From: Semisulcospira habei
Lineage: Eukaryota > Mollusca > Gastropoda > Semisulcospiridae
Direction: 5' to 3'
DNA length: 64,000 nucleotides
Assembly (NCBI GenBank): GCA_036245525.1
Contig: BTPG01000004.1
Span: forward strand, 14,130,843-14,194,842
Position 1 is the first letter of the stretch. The number at the start of each line of letters is the position of its first letter. The position numbers were made by a program, and so were the translations under genes. Shown here one piece after another: positions 44,625-56,422 of the stretch. The notes under the pieces were generated by a model, which searched no databases, was not told where the DNA came from, and was given only the letters and a program-made list of their open reading frames with translations.

Positions 44625-44744
44625 TGAACCCTTTTAGACCCGACAGTATTCATTTATTCTTCATGTTGTACATTGAATAGAATAAATAAATACTGTGCCT
44701 GAACCCTTTTAGACCCGACAGTATTCTTTTATTCTTCATGTTTT
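44625..44744 (+). repeat. 75-bp stem-loop tandem repeat, second block
   Basis: About one and a half more units, continuing the array after the SINE; interrupted again at TTCATGTTTT by a second SINE. Confidence 0.85.
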
Positions 44745-45009
44745 CCCCCACCGGGTCTGCCCTAGGGGACCTTGGTGGGGTTGTCTACTTTTTAGTTCCT
44801 AGGGTCACCTTGTCTAACCCTTGCAAGGTGGGTTCTACTCTTTTGGGGGTTTGTATTTCTGTCTTTCTGGTTCATTCATCTGTATTTTTCTTTTGAAATT
44901 CTCCCTCCTGTCTGCGCTTCTTGCAGTTTTTTTCTTCATTTAGCGCAGGCACGTCCTGAGAAGGCCTTTGTCGCTTGCGGGACGTAAAGCAATCTATACT
45001 CACTCACTC
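44745..45009 (+). mobile_element. Diverged, shorter class E SINE
   Basis: CCCCCACCGGGTCTGCCCTA, GGGGTTGTCTACTTTTTAGT and tail CACGTCCTGAGAAGGCCTTT...GGGACGTAAAGCAAT. It lacks the middle ~120 bases of the full element. Target duplication TCTTCATGTTTT flanks it. Confidence 0.88.
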
Positions 45010-45051
45010 TTCATGTTTTACATTGAATAGAATAAATAAATACTGTGCCTG

Positions 45052-45246
45052 AACACCTTTAGCCCCGACGCCCCACAGCAAGCCATGGGTTAACCCTGAT
45101 AATTCAAGGGTAGTGCCAGATTAGCTTGGCGCCTTAAGGCGCCAAGCTAATCTGGCACTACCCTTGAATTATGGTCAGTCAATCCTACGCCTGCAGCCGG
45201 TAGAGAGTTATAGGTTGTCTCCCACATTTGAAGATGTACCTGTTAA
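45052..45246. mobile_element. Class A foldback MITE
   Basis: Hairpin GATAATTCAAGGGTAGTGCC...GGCACTACCCTTGAATTAT around GGCGCCTTAAGGCGCC (a perfect palindrome). The right end carries TTAA at 45243-45246, while the left end ACACCTTTAGCCCCGACG has lost its TTAA. Confidence 0.8.
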
Positions 45247-45387
45247 AACATGCAGGTTTGTAACAGATGGTTACGAAACACTACACACGTCTAGCTATGG
45301 TTCATTTAGACACGGGAGAATCCATTTCAGCACAGGTCGCCGTAATATCAAGTAACCTGGCAATGACTTCACTCCGTTCTGTAAATA

Positions 45388-45780
45388 CCCCACCCGGGTC
45401 TGCCCTGGGGGACTTGGGTGGGGTTAGGTATTTTTTAGTTCCCAGGGTCACCCTGGTCAGCCCCACAGGGTGGGGTTTTCTCTCTATTCTGGGGCATGTG
45501 TTTCTGTCTACCCGAGGTCCATTCACCTGTATTTGCCTTTTTTAAACTCTCCCTACTGTCTGCACTGCCTGTAGCTCTTGATATTGGATGTGTGTTGCTA
45601 AATGGTCTTAGCTTTATTTAGGCCCCATGTGTTAGGTTTATTTAATGTGTTTGACCGGCTGGCGACATACATTCAATGTTCTGTTTAGTTGGTTGTTTTT
45701 TTTCACAAGCAGTGCAGGCACGTCCTGAGAAAGCCTTGTTGCTGTCGGGACGTTAAGCAATGTACAATCAATCAATCAAT
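45388..45780 (+). mobile_element. Class E SINE, full length
   Basis: Flanked by the target duplication CCGTTCTGTAAATAC. Has the CCATTCACCTGTATTTGCC and AGCTCTTGATATTGGATG segments and a four-unit TCAA tail. Confidence 0.92.
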
Positions 45781-46814
45781 CCGTTCTGTAAATACAACGG
45801 TATAAGTACGAGAAACGGCTAAAGATTGACACGCTAACGGGTGCAGAGAATAAGTAAAGGCGAATACGCGTGTGTTTGCTGCATGTCTAAACTACCGTTT
45901 AAGTTCATTGGATGTCTCAACAAGGCATAATGAACACACGTGGTGTTGAAATATAGCATCAGATTTACGCGAAATGGTACTTTAATTAGGTTACTACTCA
46001 TCGTGAAAGCTCATTTCTCTATCTCAGTCCGTGGTGCTGAATAAATGTTGTATTAAAAGAAGAAACTACGTTTCTTGACACAATATGACCAACATTGCAC
46101 ATCGTGTAACCGATTGGAGTTTGTGTGGTGTAGGTCTGGTTGCATGACAGTTTGTAAAGGACACACAAAATTAAGAACAAAGTCCTTACCTCGCCTGGCA
46201 CATTGTAACCCTATTGGAGCTGAGTTGGTATAGCTCGCCCTGTGCCTAGGTTAAACGCACCAGCGGCGCCATTGTTGCACCGTCGTAGTTGGAGTACGAG
46301 AGATGATCACACAAGTACAATTGACTTGATTCAGGGGCGTGGGGCGTGACACAACGTCACATTACGTAGTCACATTTGGCCAGTTTAGGCAGTAAGAGGA
46401 CCGGTGTTTTTAAAAATAATTTTTGCTTTGTTTGGACATTTGTAGTAGGGCTGAATGTTGAAATTTGCTGGAAATATCTGGCTAGATGAGAGGAGACATG
46501 TTTGGTGCTTTGATTCATGCCATCCTGAGCTTATTCAGTAGAGAATTGTGGACCTATGTTGAGTTGCCGTTGACGTAGTGATTTGAGGGGCACGCTGATT
46601 TCAGCTGTGCTTGGGTGTGGGGTTGGTAAGGAATCAGGTTCATAACCAAGAAATGAGTGTCAATGTGCTGTTTTTATTGTGTTGTGCATGGCAAATGTGC
46701 AGCTGGTGGGCAGTAGTGTTTTTTAGGGGATTGAAATATTAGGGGAATGCCTGGGACTGACTATGGCTAAGAGACTGGACAGTACGGAAACGCGAATGTG
46801 TACCTTGACCTGTC
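45781..46814. other. Intergenic, nothing recognised
   Basis: No ORF with family features. A GTAACCCTATTGGAGCTGAG near 46206 resembles the left end of class A/C foldbacks but has no partner. Confidence 0.5.
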
Positions 46815-47689
46815 AGGGCACCACATGCCATTATGTGATACAGATCAGAAACTGGTTTGATGTTACCATATCATTGATTTTGGACTTTTGCGGTTGGAAA
46901 ACTGAGAAAATCATAATTTTTCCCCCAAAATCGCTGTTTGCAGTTTTAAAGGCGTTTTTGCATGTTTTCCATGGCAACACCCTGTTTAGCTGCACTGTGA
47001 GCTGTGTTCATTTATTTCTTGTCTTACAGGTAGTCATGAGTCTGACCTTTGACCCTGAGCTTTGACCCTGAGCTTTGACCTTGACCTTGAAAGGGGTGTG
47101 GTTTGGGGCGTTCAGTTTCATAAATGCGTTTTTTTTAAAAATGCAATCTTTCAGTTATTGAAGTTGTGTGGTGGAGTGGGGTGGGTGGGGATGGGGGTGG
47201 GTTGGATTTGAGGTGGGGAGGGGGGTGGGGGTAAGGTCAAAGGTTAAGATGAAAACTACAATGAAACTGTTTCAGCGTGTGTATTTCATTAGACAGCTGA
47301 CCTCGGAGTGAAATAAGCCAAAATAATGTGACAGGCAGAAGTGTTATTTTGCATGATCCTGCTACACTGGCTGCATCTGAGGTGTCATTCTGCTGTAATT
47401 GTCATGAGAGATGTCACTGGTGTCTATTCTGAGCCAAACACAAGCATTTTTATACTGCATAAAGCTTATTTGAGTGCGTTGTTATGGGAACAGCAGTTGC
47501 AGCCACCAGTACAGGCTTTTACAGGAGTGTTCACCAGTTTGGCACACACATGCCTACTGCATTTGTAACATGAGTTGATGTGTTTTGAGACTGACAAGTG
47601 TGTTTTATATAAAAATGAACTGTACATAACCATTTTTCTCTGCTACCTCCTAAATAAGCACTCTAGACACTTGTTTTGGTATGTGGCGT

Positions 47690-47942
47690 GTCTACCTGTG
47701 GTCCATTCCCCTGTATTTTCCTATTTTAAACTCTCCCTACTGTCTGCGCTGTCTGTAGCTCTTGATATTGTGTGTGTGTTGCTAAATGGTCTTAGCTTTA
47801 TTTAGGCCACATATCGTAGGTTTATTTAACGTATTGGACTGGCTGGCGACATACATTCAATGTTCTGTTCAGTTAAGCAGTGCAGGCATTTCCTGAGAAA
47901 GCCTTGTTGCTGTTGGGACGTTAAGCAATGTACAATCAATCA
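47690..47942 (+). mobile_element. Class E SINE, 5'-truncated
   Basis: Starts within GTCTACCTGTGGTCCATTCC and runs to the (TCAA) tail. More diverged than the other copies. It sits at the breakpoint of unit 1. Confidence 0.8.
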
Positions 47943-48030
47943 ACCATACCGTTGTGATCAAGTTTTTGTGTAAAGTCATACTTGTATGTTAAATTTATTA
48001 CAAATCCGTTCAAATGCTTTCAATATTCAA

Positions 48031-48413
48031 CCCCACCCGGGTCTGCCCTGGGGGACTTGGGTGGGGTTAGGTATTTTTTAGTTCCCAGGGTCACCCTGGT
48101 CAGCCCCACAGGGTGGGTTTTTCTCTCTATTCTGGGGCATGTGTTTCTGTCTACCCTTTGTCCATTCACCTGTATTTGCCTTTTTAACACTCTCCCTACT
48201 GTCTGCACTGCCTGTAGCTCTTGATATTGGATGTGTGTTGCTAAATGGTCTTAGCTTTATTTGGGCCCCATGTGTTAGGTTTATTTAATGTATTTGACCG
48301 GCTGGCGACATACATTCAATGTTCTGTTTATTTTTTTTTTTCACAAGCAGTGCAGGCACGTCCTGAGAAAGCCTTGTTGATGTCGGGACGTTAAGCAATG
48401 TACAATCAATCAA
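48031..48413 (+). mobile_element. Class E SINE, first of a dimer
   Basis: CCCCACCCGGGTCTGCC through tail ACAATCAATCAA, directly followed by the next SINE without flanking DNA. Confidence 0.92.
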
Positions 48414-48792
48414 CCGGGTCTGCCCTGGGGGACTTGGGTGGGGTTAGGTATTTTTTAGTTCCCAGGGTCACCCTGGTCAGCCCCACAGGGTGGGTTTTTC
48501 TCTCTATTCTGGGGCATGTGTTTCTGTCTACCCTTTGTCCATTCACCTGTATTTGCCTTTTTAAAACTCTCCCTACTGTCTGCACTGCCTGTAGCTCTTG
48601 ATATTGGATGTGTGTTGCTAAATGGTCTTAGCTTTATTTAGGCCCCATGTGTTAGGTTTATTTAATGTATTTGACCGGCTGGCGACATACATTCAATGTT
48701 CTGTTTTTTTTTTTTTTCACAAGCAGTGCAGGCACGTCCTGAGAAAGCCTTGTTGCTGTCGGGACGTTAAGCAATGTACAATCAATCAATCA
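48414..48792 (+). mobile_element. Class E SINE, second of a dimer
   Basis: Starts CCGGGTCTGCCCTGGGG, lacking about six bases of the usual 5' end. The target duplication TTCAATATTCA brackets the pair as a whole (left near 48019-48029, right from 48793), so both arrived in one event or the second joined at the tail of the first. Confidence 0.9.
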
Positions 48793-49270
48793 ATTCAATA
48801 TTCATGGGGTTGTTAAACCTGTTGAAACTGGATTCAGTAGGTAGTGGGGTATGCAGTTCTGACAGTATTCTTCTACGCTGGTAATACGTGTGGAAACGAT
48901 ACACAGACCTAAACAGTTTGTTTGGGTGATTCAAATGGTCTGTAAATGAAACACCGTAGCCTGTAGTTGAACACAGTATAGCAAAGTTAAGTTGGTTTTG
49001 AAACGTCTGTAGTGGACTTGAAGACCACTTTCTTGCAGTAGCATCGTCTGTTATTGGAGGGTTTATGTAATGGTCAAAGGGGTTGGATATTTTGACTTGA
49101 AATAAATCTTGTTCAGACACAGCTATGTCAAGCTGATTTATTTTAATTATTTTCTGTTCATAAGTAGGTGCGACATTATACTTTGCATCCACGTTAAATT
49201 GAAATGCGTTTGTAGAGGTAATGGTTGGTGATTTAAATTCTATCATGTTCTTTTTTATGAGATAATAAAA

Positions 49271-50165
49271 ATGTTTATTACCTTAACAAGTCTTGACACA
49301 AGCAAACCCCACCCGGGTCTGCCCTGGGGGACTTTGGTGGGGTTAGGTACTTTTTAGTTCCCAGGGTCACCCTGGTCAGCCCCACAGGGTGAGTTTTTCT
49401 CTCTATTCTGGGGCATGTGTTTCTGTCTACCCGAGGTCCATTCACCTGTATTTGTCTTTTTAAAACTCTCCCTACTGTCTGCACTGCCTGTAGCTCTTGA
49501 TATTGGATGTGTGTTGCTAAATGGTCTTAGCTTTATTTAGGCCCCATGTGTTAGGTTTATTTAATGTATTTGACCGGCTGGCGACATACATTCAATGTTC
49601 TGTTTAGTTGGTTTTTTTTCACAAGCAGTGCAGGCACGTCCTGAGAAAGCCTTGTTGCTGTCGGGACGTTAAGCAATGTACAATCAATTGACACAAGCAA
49701 ACCAGCGTGGTTAACTAATGGGATTGATAATCGTGATGGTAGCAAGGCTGTAGCTATCCATGAAATGTTCTACATGGTAAAATGGTTTAATGTAGAAGAT
49801 GATAAAAGTTATTATGTAAGTTATAAAGTCGCTAATGGTTCAGGCACTGATACACACTTTATACCATCTGGGTATTGACTTTTGTACCATAGCTGAATGG
49901 TTTTAAAGCAAATTTAAAATTAAAGCAACTTTGAATCCAGCTAATTTAATTGTTGCATTAGAATTTTCGAGAGTTGTGTTACAATTTCGAATAAACTTGC
50001 ATCTTTACTTGGTTTAATAGGTGATTTTGTAACTAGTGCAGATGAAGATTGGACACAGTGAGTGGTTTGGCAGTGACGTTAAAACCAAACAAAGAAAAAG
50101 TAACTAGAAAATATCCTGTCCATTTGGCAGTAAACAGTACTAAATGGGACCACTTGCCTGTTGTC
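49271..50165 (+). pseudogene. Second relic ORF of a multi-gene DNA element, plus strand
   Basis: An ATG at 49271 opens a frame that is interrupted by a SINE (49307-49687) and continues after the target duplication with GIDNRDGSKAVAIHEMF, VSYKVANGSGTDTHF and PSGY. Frameshifts and stops follow from about 49875. A KLASLLGLIGDFV segment is still readable near 49997-50035. Codon use is AT-rich, unlike the flanking repeat units, which fits a foreign origin. I cannot name the family with confidence. Confidence 0.4.
49307..49687 (+). mobile_element. Class E SINE interrupting the plus-strand relic ORF
   Basis: Full-length copy flanked by the target duplication TTGACACAAGCAAA. It inserted ten codons or so after the start codon. 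Confidence 0.92.
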
Positions 50166-51284
50166 AAAAAAGATTCACTTGATTAATTTTGGTGTTTCAG
50201 GGCCGTGCTAACGCTACACACAAGGATTTTTGCAAGGCAGAAGAGCATGGGGAAATTCATCAATGCCAGTGTCATGGTAACTTTTTTTCTCAGTTGTCCA
50301 GCACACCAGAAGTCAGTTTGACTGTATTGCATGTGTGTGTGTAAACTTGGAAAAACAGAAAAAGTTGGGGGGGGGGGGGTAATGGAAAAATATGAAAAAA
50401 ATAAACTTTTATGTGACTGTGTCTCAAATGCAACCTTTCTGAAAATCATATGTTACTTGATGTTCATGCCAATTTTGGAGGCATTCTGACCATATCTAGT
50501 CTGTTTTTCATGGCATCAGATATGCATGATCCGAAACATCAACAGCATAGTGAACACCACAACAACGCGCTTCACAAAATGGGCCATAAATTAAAGATGC
50601 AGCAACATTCAATGGTGTCACTTTGGGTTTGACTTAGCTAGTGTCTAAGAGTTGCACTGATGGCAGATTGAATGGTGTTCAGGTGGGAGGGCACCAAATG
50701 CCATATGTGATATAGATCAGCAACTGGTTTGATGTTACCATATCATTGATTTTGGACTTTTGTGGTTGGAAAACTGAGAAAATCATAATCTTTTTAATTT
50801 TCTCAAAAATCGCTGCATTTGCAGTTTTGTAGGCGTTTTTGCATGTTTTCCATGGCAACACCCTGTTTACATGCACTGTGAGCTATCTTTAGTGTGTTTG
50901 TTCATTTATTTCTTGTCTTACAGGTAGTCATGAGGCTGACCTTTAACCCTGAGCTGTGACCTTTGACCTTGACATTGAAAGGGGTGTGGTTTGGGGTTTC
51001 AGTTTCATAAATGCGTTTTTTTTTAAATGCAATCTTTCAGTTATTGAAGTTGAGGGGTGGGGTGAGTGGGGTGGGGTGGGTGGGGGGGGGGGGTGGTGGA
51101 TGGATTGGAGGTGGGGAGAGGGGTGGGGGTAAGGTCAAAGGTTAAGATGAAAACTACAATAAAACCGTTTCAGCGTGTGTATTTCATTAGACAGATGACC
51201 TCGGAGCGAAATAAGCCAAAATAATGTGACATGCAGAAGTGTTATTTTGCATGATCCTGCTACACTGGCTGCATCTGAGGTGTC

Positions 51285-51667
51285 CCCCCACCCGGGTCTG
51301 CCCTGGGGGACTTGGGTGGGGTTAGGTATTTTTTAGTTCCCAGGGTCACCCTGGTCAGCCCCACAGGGTGGGTTTTTCTCTCTATTCTGGGGCATGTGTT
51401 TCTGTCTACCCTTTGTCCATTCACCTGTATTTGCCTTTTTAAAACTCTCCCTACTGTCTGCACTGCCTGTAGCTCTTGATATTGGATGTGTGTTGCTAAA
51501 TGGTCTTAGCTTTATTTATGCCCCATGTTGTAGGTTTATTTAATGTATTTGACCGGCTGACGACATACATTCAATTTTCTGTTTAGTTTTTTTTCACAAG
51601 CAGTGCAGGCACGTCCTGAGAAAGCCTTGTTGCTGTCGGGACGTTAAGCAATGTACAATCAATCAAT
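51285..51667 (+). mobile_element. Class E SINE, full length
   Basis: Target duplication TGCATCTGAGGTGTC; units 3 and 4 have the same site empty. Confidence 0.92.
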
Positions 51668-51751
51668 GCATCTGAGGTGTCATTCTGCTGTAATTGTCAT
51701 GAGAGATGTCTGGTGTCTATTCTGAGCCAAACATAAGCATTTTTATACTGC

Positions 51752-52134
51752 CCCCACCCGGGTCTGCCCTGGGGGACTTGGGTGGGGTTAGGTACTTTTT
51801 AGTTCCCAGGGTCACCCTGGTCAGCCCCACAGGGTGAGTTTTTCTCTCTATTCTGGGGCATGTGTTTCTGTCTACCCGAGGTCCATTCTCCTGTATTTGC
51901 CTTTTTAAAACTCTCCCTACTGTCTGCACTGCCTGTAGCTCTTGATATTGGATGTGTGTTGCTAAATGGTCTTAGCTTTATTTAGGCCCCATGTGTTAGG
52001 TTTATTTAATGTATTTGACCGGCTGGCGACATACATTCAATGTTCTGTTTAGTTTTTTTTTCACAAGCAGTGCAGGCACGTCCTGAGAAAGCCTTGTTGC
52101 TGTCGGGACGTTAAGCAATGTACAATCAATCAAT
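51752..52134 (+). mobile_element. Class E SINE, full length
   Basis: Target duplication CATTTTTATACTGC; the site is empty in units 1, 3 and 4. Confidence 0.92.
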
Positions 52135-52537
52135 CATTTTTATACTGCGTAAAGCTCATTAATTTGAGTGCGTTGTCATGGGAAGAGCAGTTGCAGCCAC
52201 CAGTACAGGCTTTTACAGGAGTGTTCACCAGTTTGGCACACACATGCCTACTGCATTTGTAACATGAGTTGAGGTGTTTTGAGACTCTGACAAGTGTTTT
52301 ATATAAAAATGAACTGTACATAACCATTTTTCTCTGCTACCTTCTAAATAAGCACTCTAGACACTTGTGTCCCGCGTAGCATAGTTTTGGCTGTTTTGTG
52401 TAGTCTTTTGTATGTGGGATAGCTCAATAGACTTGATGTTTAAAGTGCATAGCTGTTTTTTGACCGCTTTGCCTGAGGAAATGATTGCATGCAGCATATA
52501 GGGCATGGCAGCTGGTTACAGGCCTCTTCCTGCTTGC

Positions 52538-52928
52538 ACCCCACCCGGGTCTGCCCTGGGGGACTTGGGTGGGGTTAGGTATTTTTTAGTTCCCAGGGTC
52601 ACCCTGGTCAGCCCCACAGGGTGGGTTTTTCTCTCTATTCTGGGGCATGTGTTTCTGTCTACCCTTTGTCCATTCACCTGTATTTGCCTTTTTAAAACTC
52701 TCCCTACTGTCTGCACTGCCTGTAGCTCTTGATATTGGATGTGTGTTGCTAAATGGTCTTAGCTTTATTTAGGCCCATGTGTTAGGTTTATTTAACGTAT
52801 TTGACCCGCTGGCGACATACATTCAATGTTCTGTTTCTTTATTTTTTCACAAGCAGTGCAGGCACGTCCTGAGAAAGCCTTGTTGCTGTCGGGACGTTAA
52901 GCAATGTACAAACAATCAATCAATCAAT
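52538..52928 (+). mobile_element. Class E SINE, full length
   Basis: Target duplication CTTCCTGCTTGC; units 3 and 4 (near 54881 and 57391) show the empty site. Confidence 0.92.
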
Positions 52929-53463
52929 CTTCCTGCTTGCTGTCTCCAGACAACGGGGTCAATGAGGATGCCTGGCCGTTGTCCTTTTGGCTGCCCTGAG
53001 ATACACAAGGAAATGGCCTTGTGTCTGAAAGCTCATTTTTTATCAATGCCAGTGTCATGGTAACTTCTTCTCAGTTGTCCAGCCCACCAGACGTCAGTTT
53101 GACTCTATTGCATGTGTGTGTAAACTTGGAAAAACAGAAAAAGTAAGGGGGTGGGTAATGGAAAAATATGAAAAAATAAACTTTCATGTGCCCGTGTCTC
53201 AAATGCAGCATTTCTGAAAATCAGATATGTTACTCGATGTACATGCCAATTTTGGAGGCATTCTGACCATATCTAGTCTGTTTTTCATGGCATCAGATAT
53301 GCATGATCCGAAACATCAACAGCATAGTGAACACCACAACGCGCTTCACAAAATGGGCCATAAATTAAAGATGCAGCAACATTCAATGGTGTCACTTTGG
53401 GTTTGACTTGGCTAGTGTCTAAGAATTGCACTGATGGCAGATTGAATGGTGTTCAGGTGGGAG

Positions 53464-55413
53464 GGCACCACATGCCATATGTGATATAGATCAGCAACTG
53501 GTTTGATGTTACCATATCATTGGATTTTCGACTTTTGTGGTTGCAAAACTGAGAAAATCATGAAATCTTTTTAAATTTCTCAAAAATCGCTGTGTTTGCA
53601 GTTTTATAGGCGTTTTTGCATGTTTTCCATGGCAACACCCTGTTTACATGCACTGTGAGCTATCGTTGGTGTGTTTGTTCATTTATTTCTCGTCTTACAG
53701 GTAACCCCACCCGGGTCTGCCCTTGGGGACTTGGGTGGGGTTAGGTATTTTTTAGTTCCCAGGGTCACCCTGGTCAGCCCCACAGGGTGGGTTTTTCTCT
53801 CTATTCTGGGGCATGTGTTTCTGTCTACCCTTTGTCCATTCACCTGTATTTGCCTTTTTAAAACTCTCCCTACTGTCTGCACTGCCTGTAGCTCTTGATA
53901 TTGGATGTGTTGCTAGCTGGTCTTGGCTTTATTTAGGCCCCATGTGTTAGGTTTATTTAATGTATTTGACCGGCTGGCGACATACATTCAATGTTGTTTA
54001 TTTTTTTTCGCAAGCAGTGCAGGCACGTCCTGAGAAAGCCTTGTTGCTGTCGGGACGTTAAGCAATGTACAATCAATCGTCTTACAGGTAGTCATGAGTC
54101 TGACCTTTGACCCTGAGCTGTAACCTTTGACCTTGACCTTGAAAGGGGTGTGGTTTGGGGCGTTCAGTTTCATAAATGCGTTTTTTTTTAAAATGCAATC
54201 TTTCAGTTATTGAAGTTGAGGGGAGGGGTGGGGTGGGGGTGGGGGGGGGGTGGATTGGAGGTGGGGAAGGGGGGTGGGGGTAAGGTCAAAGGTTAAGATG
54301 AAAACTACAATGAAACGGTTTCAGCGTGTGTATTTCATTAGACAGCCGACCTCGGAGTGAAATAAGCCAAAATAATGTGACATGCAGAAGTGTTATTTTG
54401 CATGATCCTACTACACTGGCTGCATCTGAGGTGTCATTCTGCTGTAATTGTCATGAGAGATGTCTGGTGTCTATTCTGAGCCAAACATAAGCATTTTTAT
54501 ACTGCGTAAAGCTCATTTGAGTGCGTTGTCATGGGAAGAGCAGTTGCAGCCACCAGTACAGGCTTTTACAGGAGTGTTCACCAGTTTGGCACACACATGC
54601 CTACTGCATTTGTAACATGAGTTGAGGTGTTTTGAGACTCTGACAAGTGTTTTATATAAAAATGAACTGTACATAACCATTTTTCTCTGCTACCTTCTAA
54701 ATAAGCACTCTAGACACTTGTGTCCCGCGTAGCATAGTTTTGGCTGTTTTGTGTAGTCTTTTGTATGTGGGATAGCTCAATAGACTTGATGTTTAAAGTG
54801 CATAGCTGTTTTTTGACCGCTTTGCCTGAGGAAATGATTGCATGCAGCATATAGGGCATGGCAGCTGGTTACAGGCCTCTTCCTGCTTGCTGTCTCCAGA
54901 CAACGGGGTCAATGAGGATGCCTGGCCGTTGTCCTTTTGGCTGCCCTGAGATACACAAGGAAATGGCCTTGGGTCTGAAAGCTCATTTTTTATCAATGCC
55001 AGTGTCATGGTAACTTCTTTTCAGTTGTCCAGCCCACCAGACGTCAGTTTGACTCTATTGCATGTGTGTGTAAACTTGGAAAAACAGAAAAAGTAAGGGG
55101 GTGGGTAATGGAAAAATATGAAAAAATAAACTTTCATGTGCCCGTGTCTCAAATGCAACATTTCTGAAAATCAGATATGTTACTCGATGTACATGCCAAT
55201 TTTGGAGGCATTCTGACCATATCTAGTCTGTTTTTCATGGCATCAGATATGCATGATCCGAAACATCAACAGCATAGTGAACACCACAACGCGCTTCACA
55301 AAATGGGCCATAAATTAAAGATGCAGCAACATTCAATGGTGTCACTTTGGGTTTGACTTGGCTAGTGTCTAAGAATTGCACTGATGGCAGATTGAATGGT
55401 GTTCAGGTGGGAG
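53464..55413 (+). repeat. 1.57-kb tandem repeat, unit 3
   Basis: One SINE (53704-54078) aside, the unit is about 1,562 bases and is almost identical to unit 4, so these two separated last. Contains TGACCTTTGACC at 54101-54112 and AAGGTCAAAGGTTAAG near 54283. Confidence 0.92.
53704..54078 (+). mobile_element. Class E SINE, full length
   Basis: Target duplication CGTCTTACAGGTA; unit 4 has the empty site at 55641-55653. Confidence 0.92.
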
Positions 55414-56274
55414 GGCACCACATGCCATATGTGATATAGATCAGCAACTGGTTTGATGTTACCATATCATTGGATTTTCGACTTTTGTGGTTGCAAAACT
55501 GAGAAAATCATGAAATCTTTTTAAATTTCTCAAAAATCGCTGTGTTTGCAGTTTTATAGGCGTTTTTGCATGTTTACCATGGCAACACCCTGTTTACATG
55601 CACTGTGAGCTATCGTTGGTGTGTTTGTTCATTTATTTCTCGTCTTACAGGTAGTCATGAGTCTGACCTTTGACCCTGAGCTGTAACCTTTGACCTTGAC
55701 CTTGAAAGGGGTGTGGTTTGGGGCGTTCAGTTTCATAAATGCGTTTTTTTTTTTTTTTTAAATGCAATCTTTCAGTTATTGAAGTTGAGGGGAGGGGTGG
55801 GGTGGGGGTGGGGGGGGGGTGGATTGGAGGTGGGGAGGGGGGTGGGGGTAAGGTCAAAGGTTAAGATGAAAACTACAATGAAACGGTTTCAGCGTGTGTA
55901 TTTCATTAGACAGCCGACCTCGGAGTGAAATAAGCCAAAATAATGTGACATGCAGAAGTGTTATTTTGCATGATCCTACTACACTGGCTGCATCTGAGGT
56001 GTCATTCTGCTGTAATTGTCATGAGAGATGTCTGGTGTCTATTCTGAGCCAAACATAAGCATTTTTATACTGCGTAAAGCTCATTTGAGTGCGTTGTCAT
56101 GGGAAGAGCAGTTGCAGCCACCAGTACAGGCTTTTACAGGAGTGTTCACCAGTTTGGCAAACACATGCCTACTGCATTTGTAACATGAGTTGAGGTGTTT
56201 TGAGACTCTTGACAAGTGTTTTATATAAAAATGAACTGTACATAACCATTTTTCTCTGCTACCTCCTAAATAAG

Positions 56275-56422
56275 CCCCCCACCCGGGTCTGCCCTGGGGG
56301 ACTTGGGTGGGGTTAGGTATTTTTTAGTTCCCAGGGTCACCCTGGTCAGCCCCACAGGGTGGGTTTTTCTCTCTATTCTGGGGCATGTGTTTCTGTCTAC
56401 CCGAGGTCCATTCATCTGCCAA
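56275..56422 (+). mobile_element. Class E SINE, 5' part of a cluster
   Basis: CCCCCACCCGGGTCTGCC to GTCCATTCATCTGCC. Its target duplication CCTAAATAAGC reappears only at 57208, after two further SINEs. Its own 3' two-thirds is missing. Confidence 0.88.

Larger units (their letters stand above)
47943..49246 (-). pseudogene. Relic of a multi-gene DNA element / virus-like ORF, minus strand
   Basis: An open frame of about 150 residues runs from 49246 down to 48793, with FQNQLNFAILCSTTGYGVS and SVYRFHTYYQRRRILSELH as notable segments. It is cut at 48793 by a SINE dimer. The same coding potential seems to continue, frameshifted, at 48030-47943 (ERICNKFNI). I recall similar proteins as hypothetical products in other marine invertebrate genomes, perhaps from Maverick/adintovirus-like elements, but cannot name the family. 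Its start codon lies 24 bases from that of a plus-strand relic (49271), a compact divergent arrangement. A BLAST or profile search would decide. Confidence 0.4.
46815..50694 (+). repeat. 1.57-kb tandem repeat, unit 1 (interrupted)
   Basis: Unit 1 begins AGGGCACCACATGCC and is normal to about 47690, where it breaks inside CACTCTAGACACTTG. It resumes near 50262 with TCAATGCCAGTGTCATGG and ends GTTCAGGTGGGA. Between lie a truncated SINE, a SINE dimer, another SINE and relics of two divergent genes, replacing several hundred bases of the unit. Confidence 0.85.
50695..53463 (+). repeat. 1.57-kb tandem repeat, unit 2
   Basis: Begins AGGGCACCAAATGCC and ends TTCAGGTGGG. Contains three SINE insertions (51285, 51752, 52538). 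Subtracting these and their duplications leaves about 1,570 bases. It shares the GGTCAAAGGTTAAGATGAAA, CAGTTGCAGCCACCAGTACA and CTCTTCCTGCTTGC blocks with the other units. No coding capacity was found. Confidence 0.92.

Noticed and set aside
46206..46240. Another TTAACCC-type foldback end
   Set aside because: Only GTAACCCTATTGG is visible, with no matching right end or hairpin.
48020..48224. Recurrent ~65-residue ORFs on both strands (for example with VTLVSPTGWVFLSILGHVF)
   Set aside because: They are the class E SINE read in its open frames; the sequence is conserved as DNA with target duplications, not as protein.
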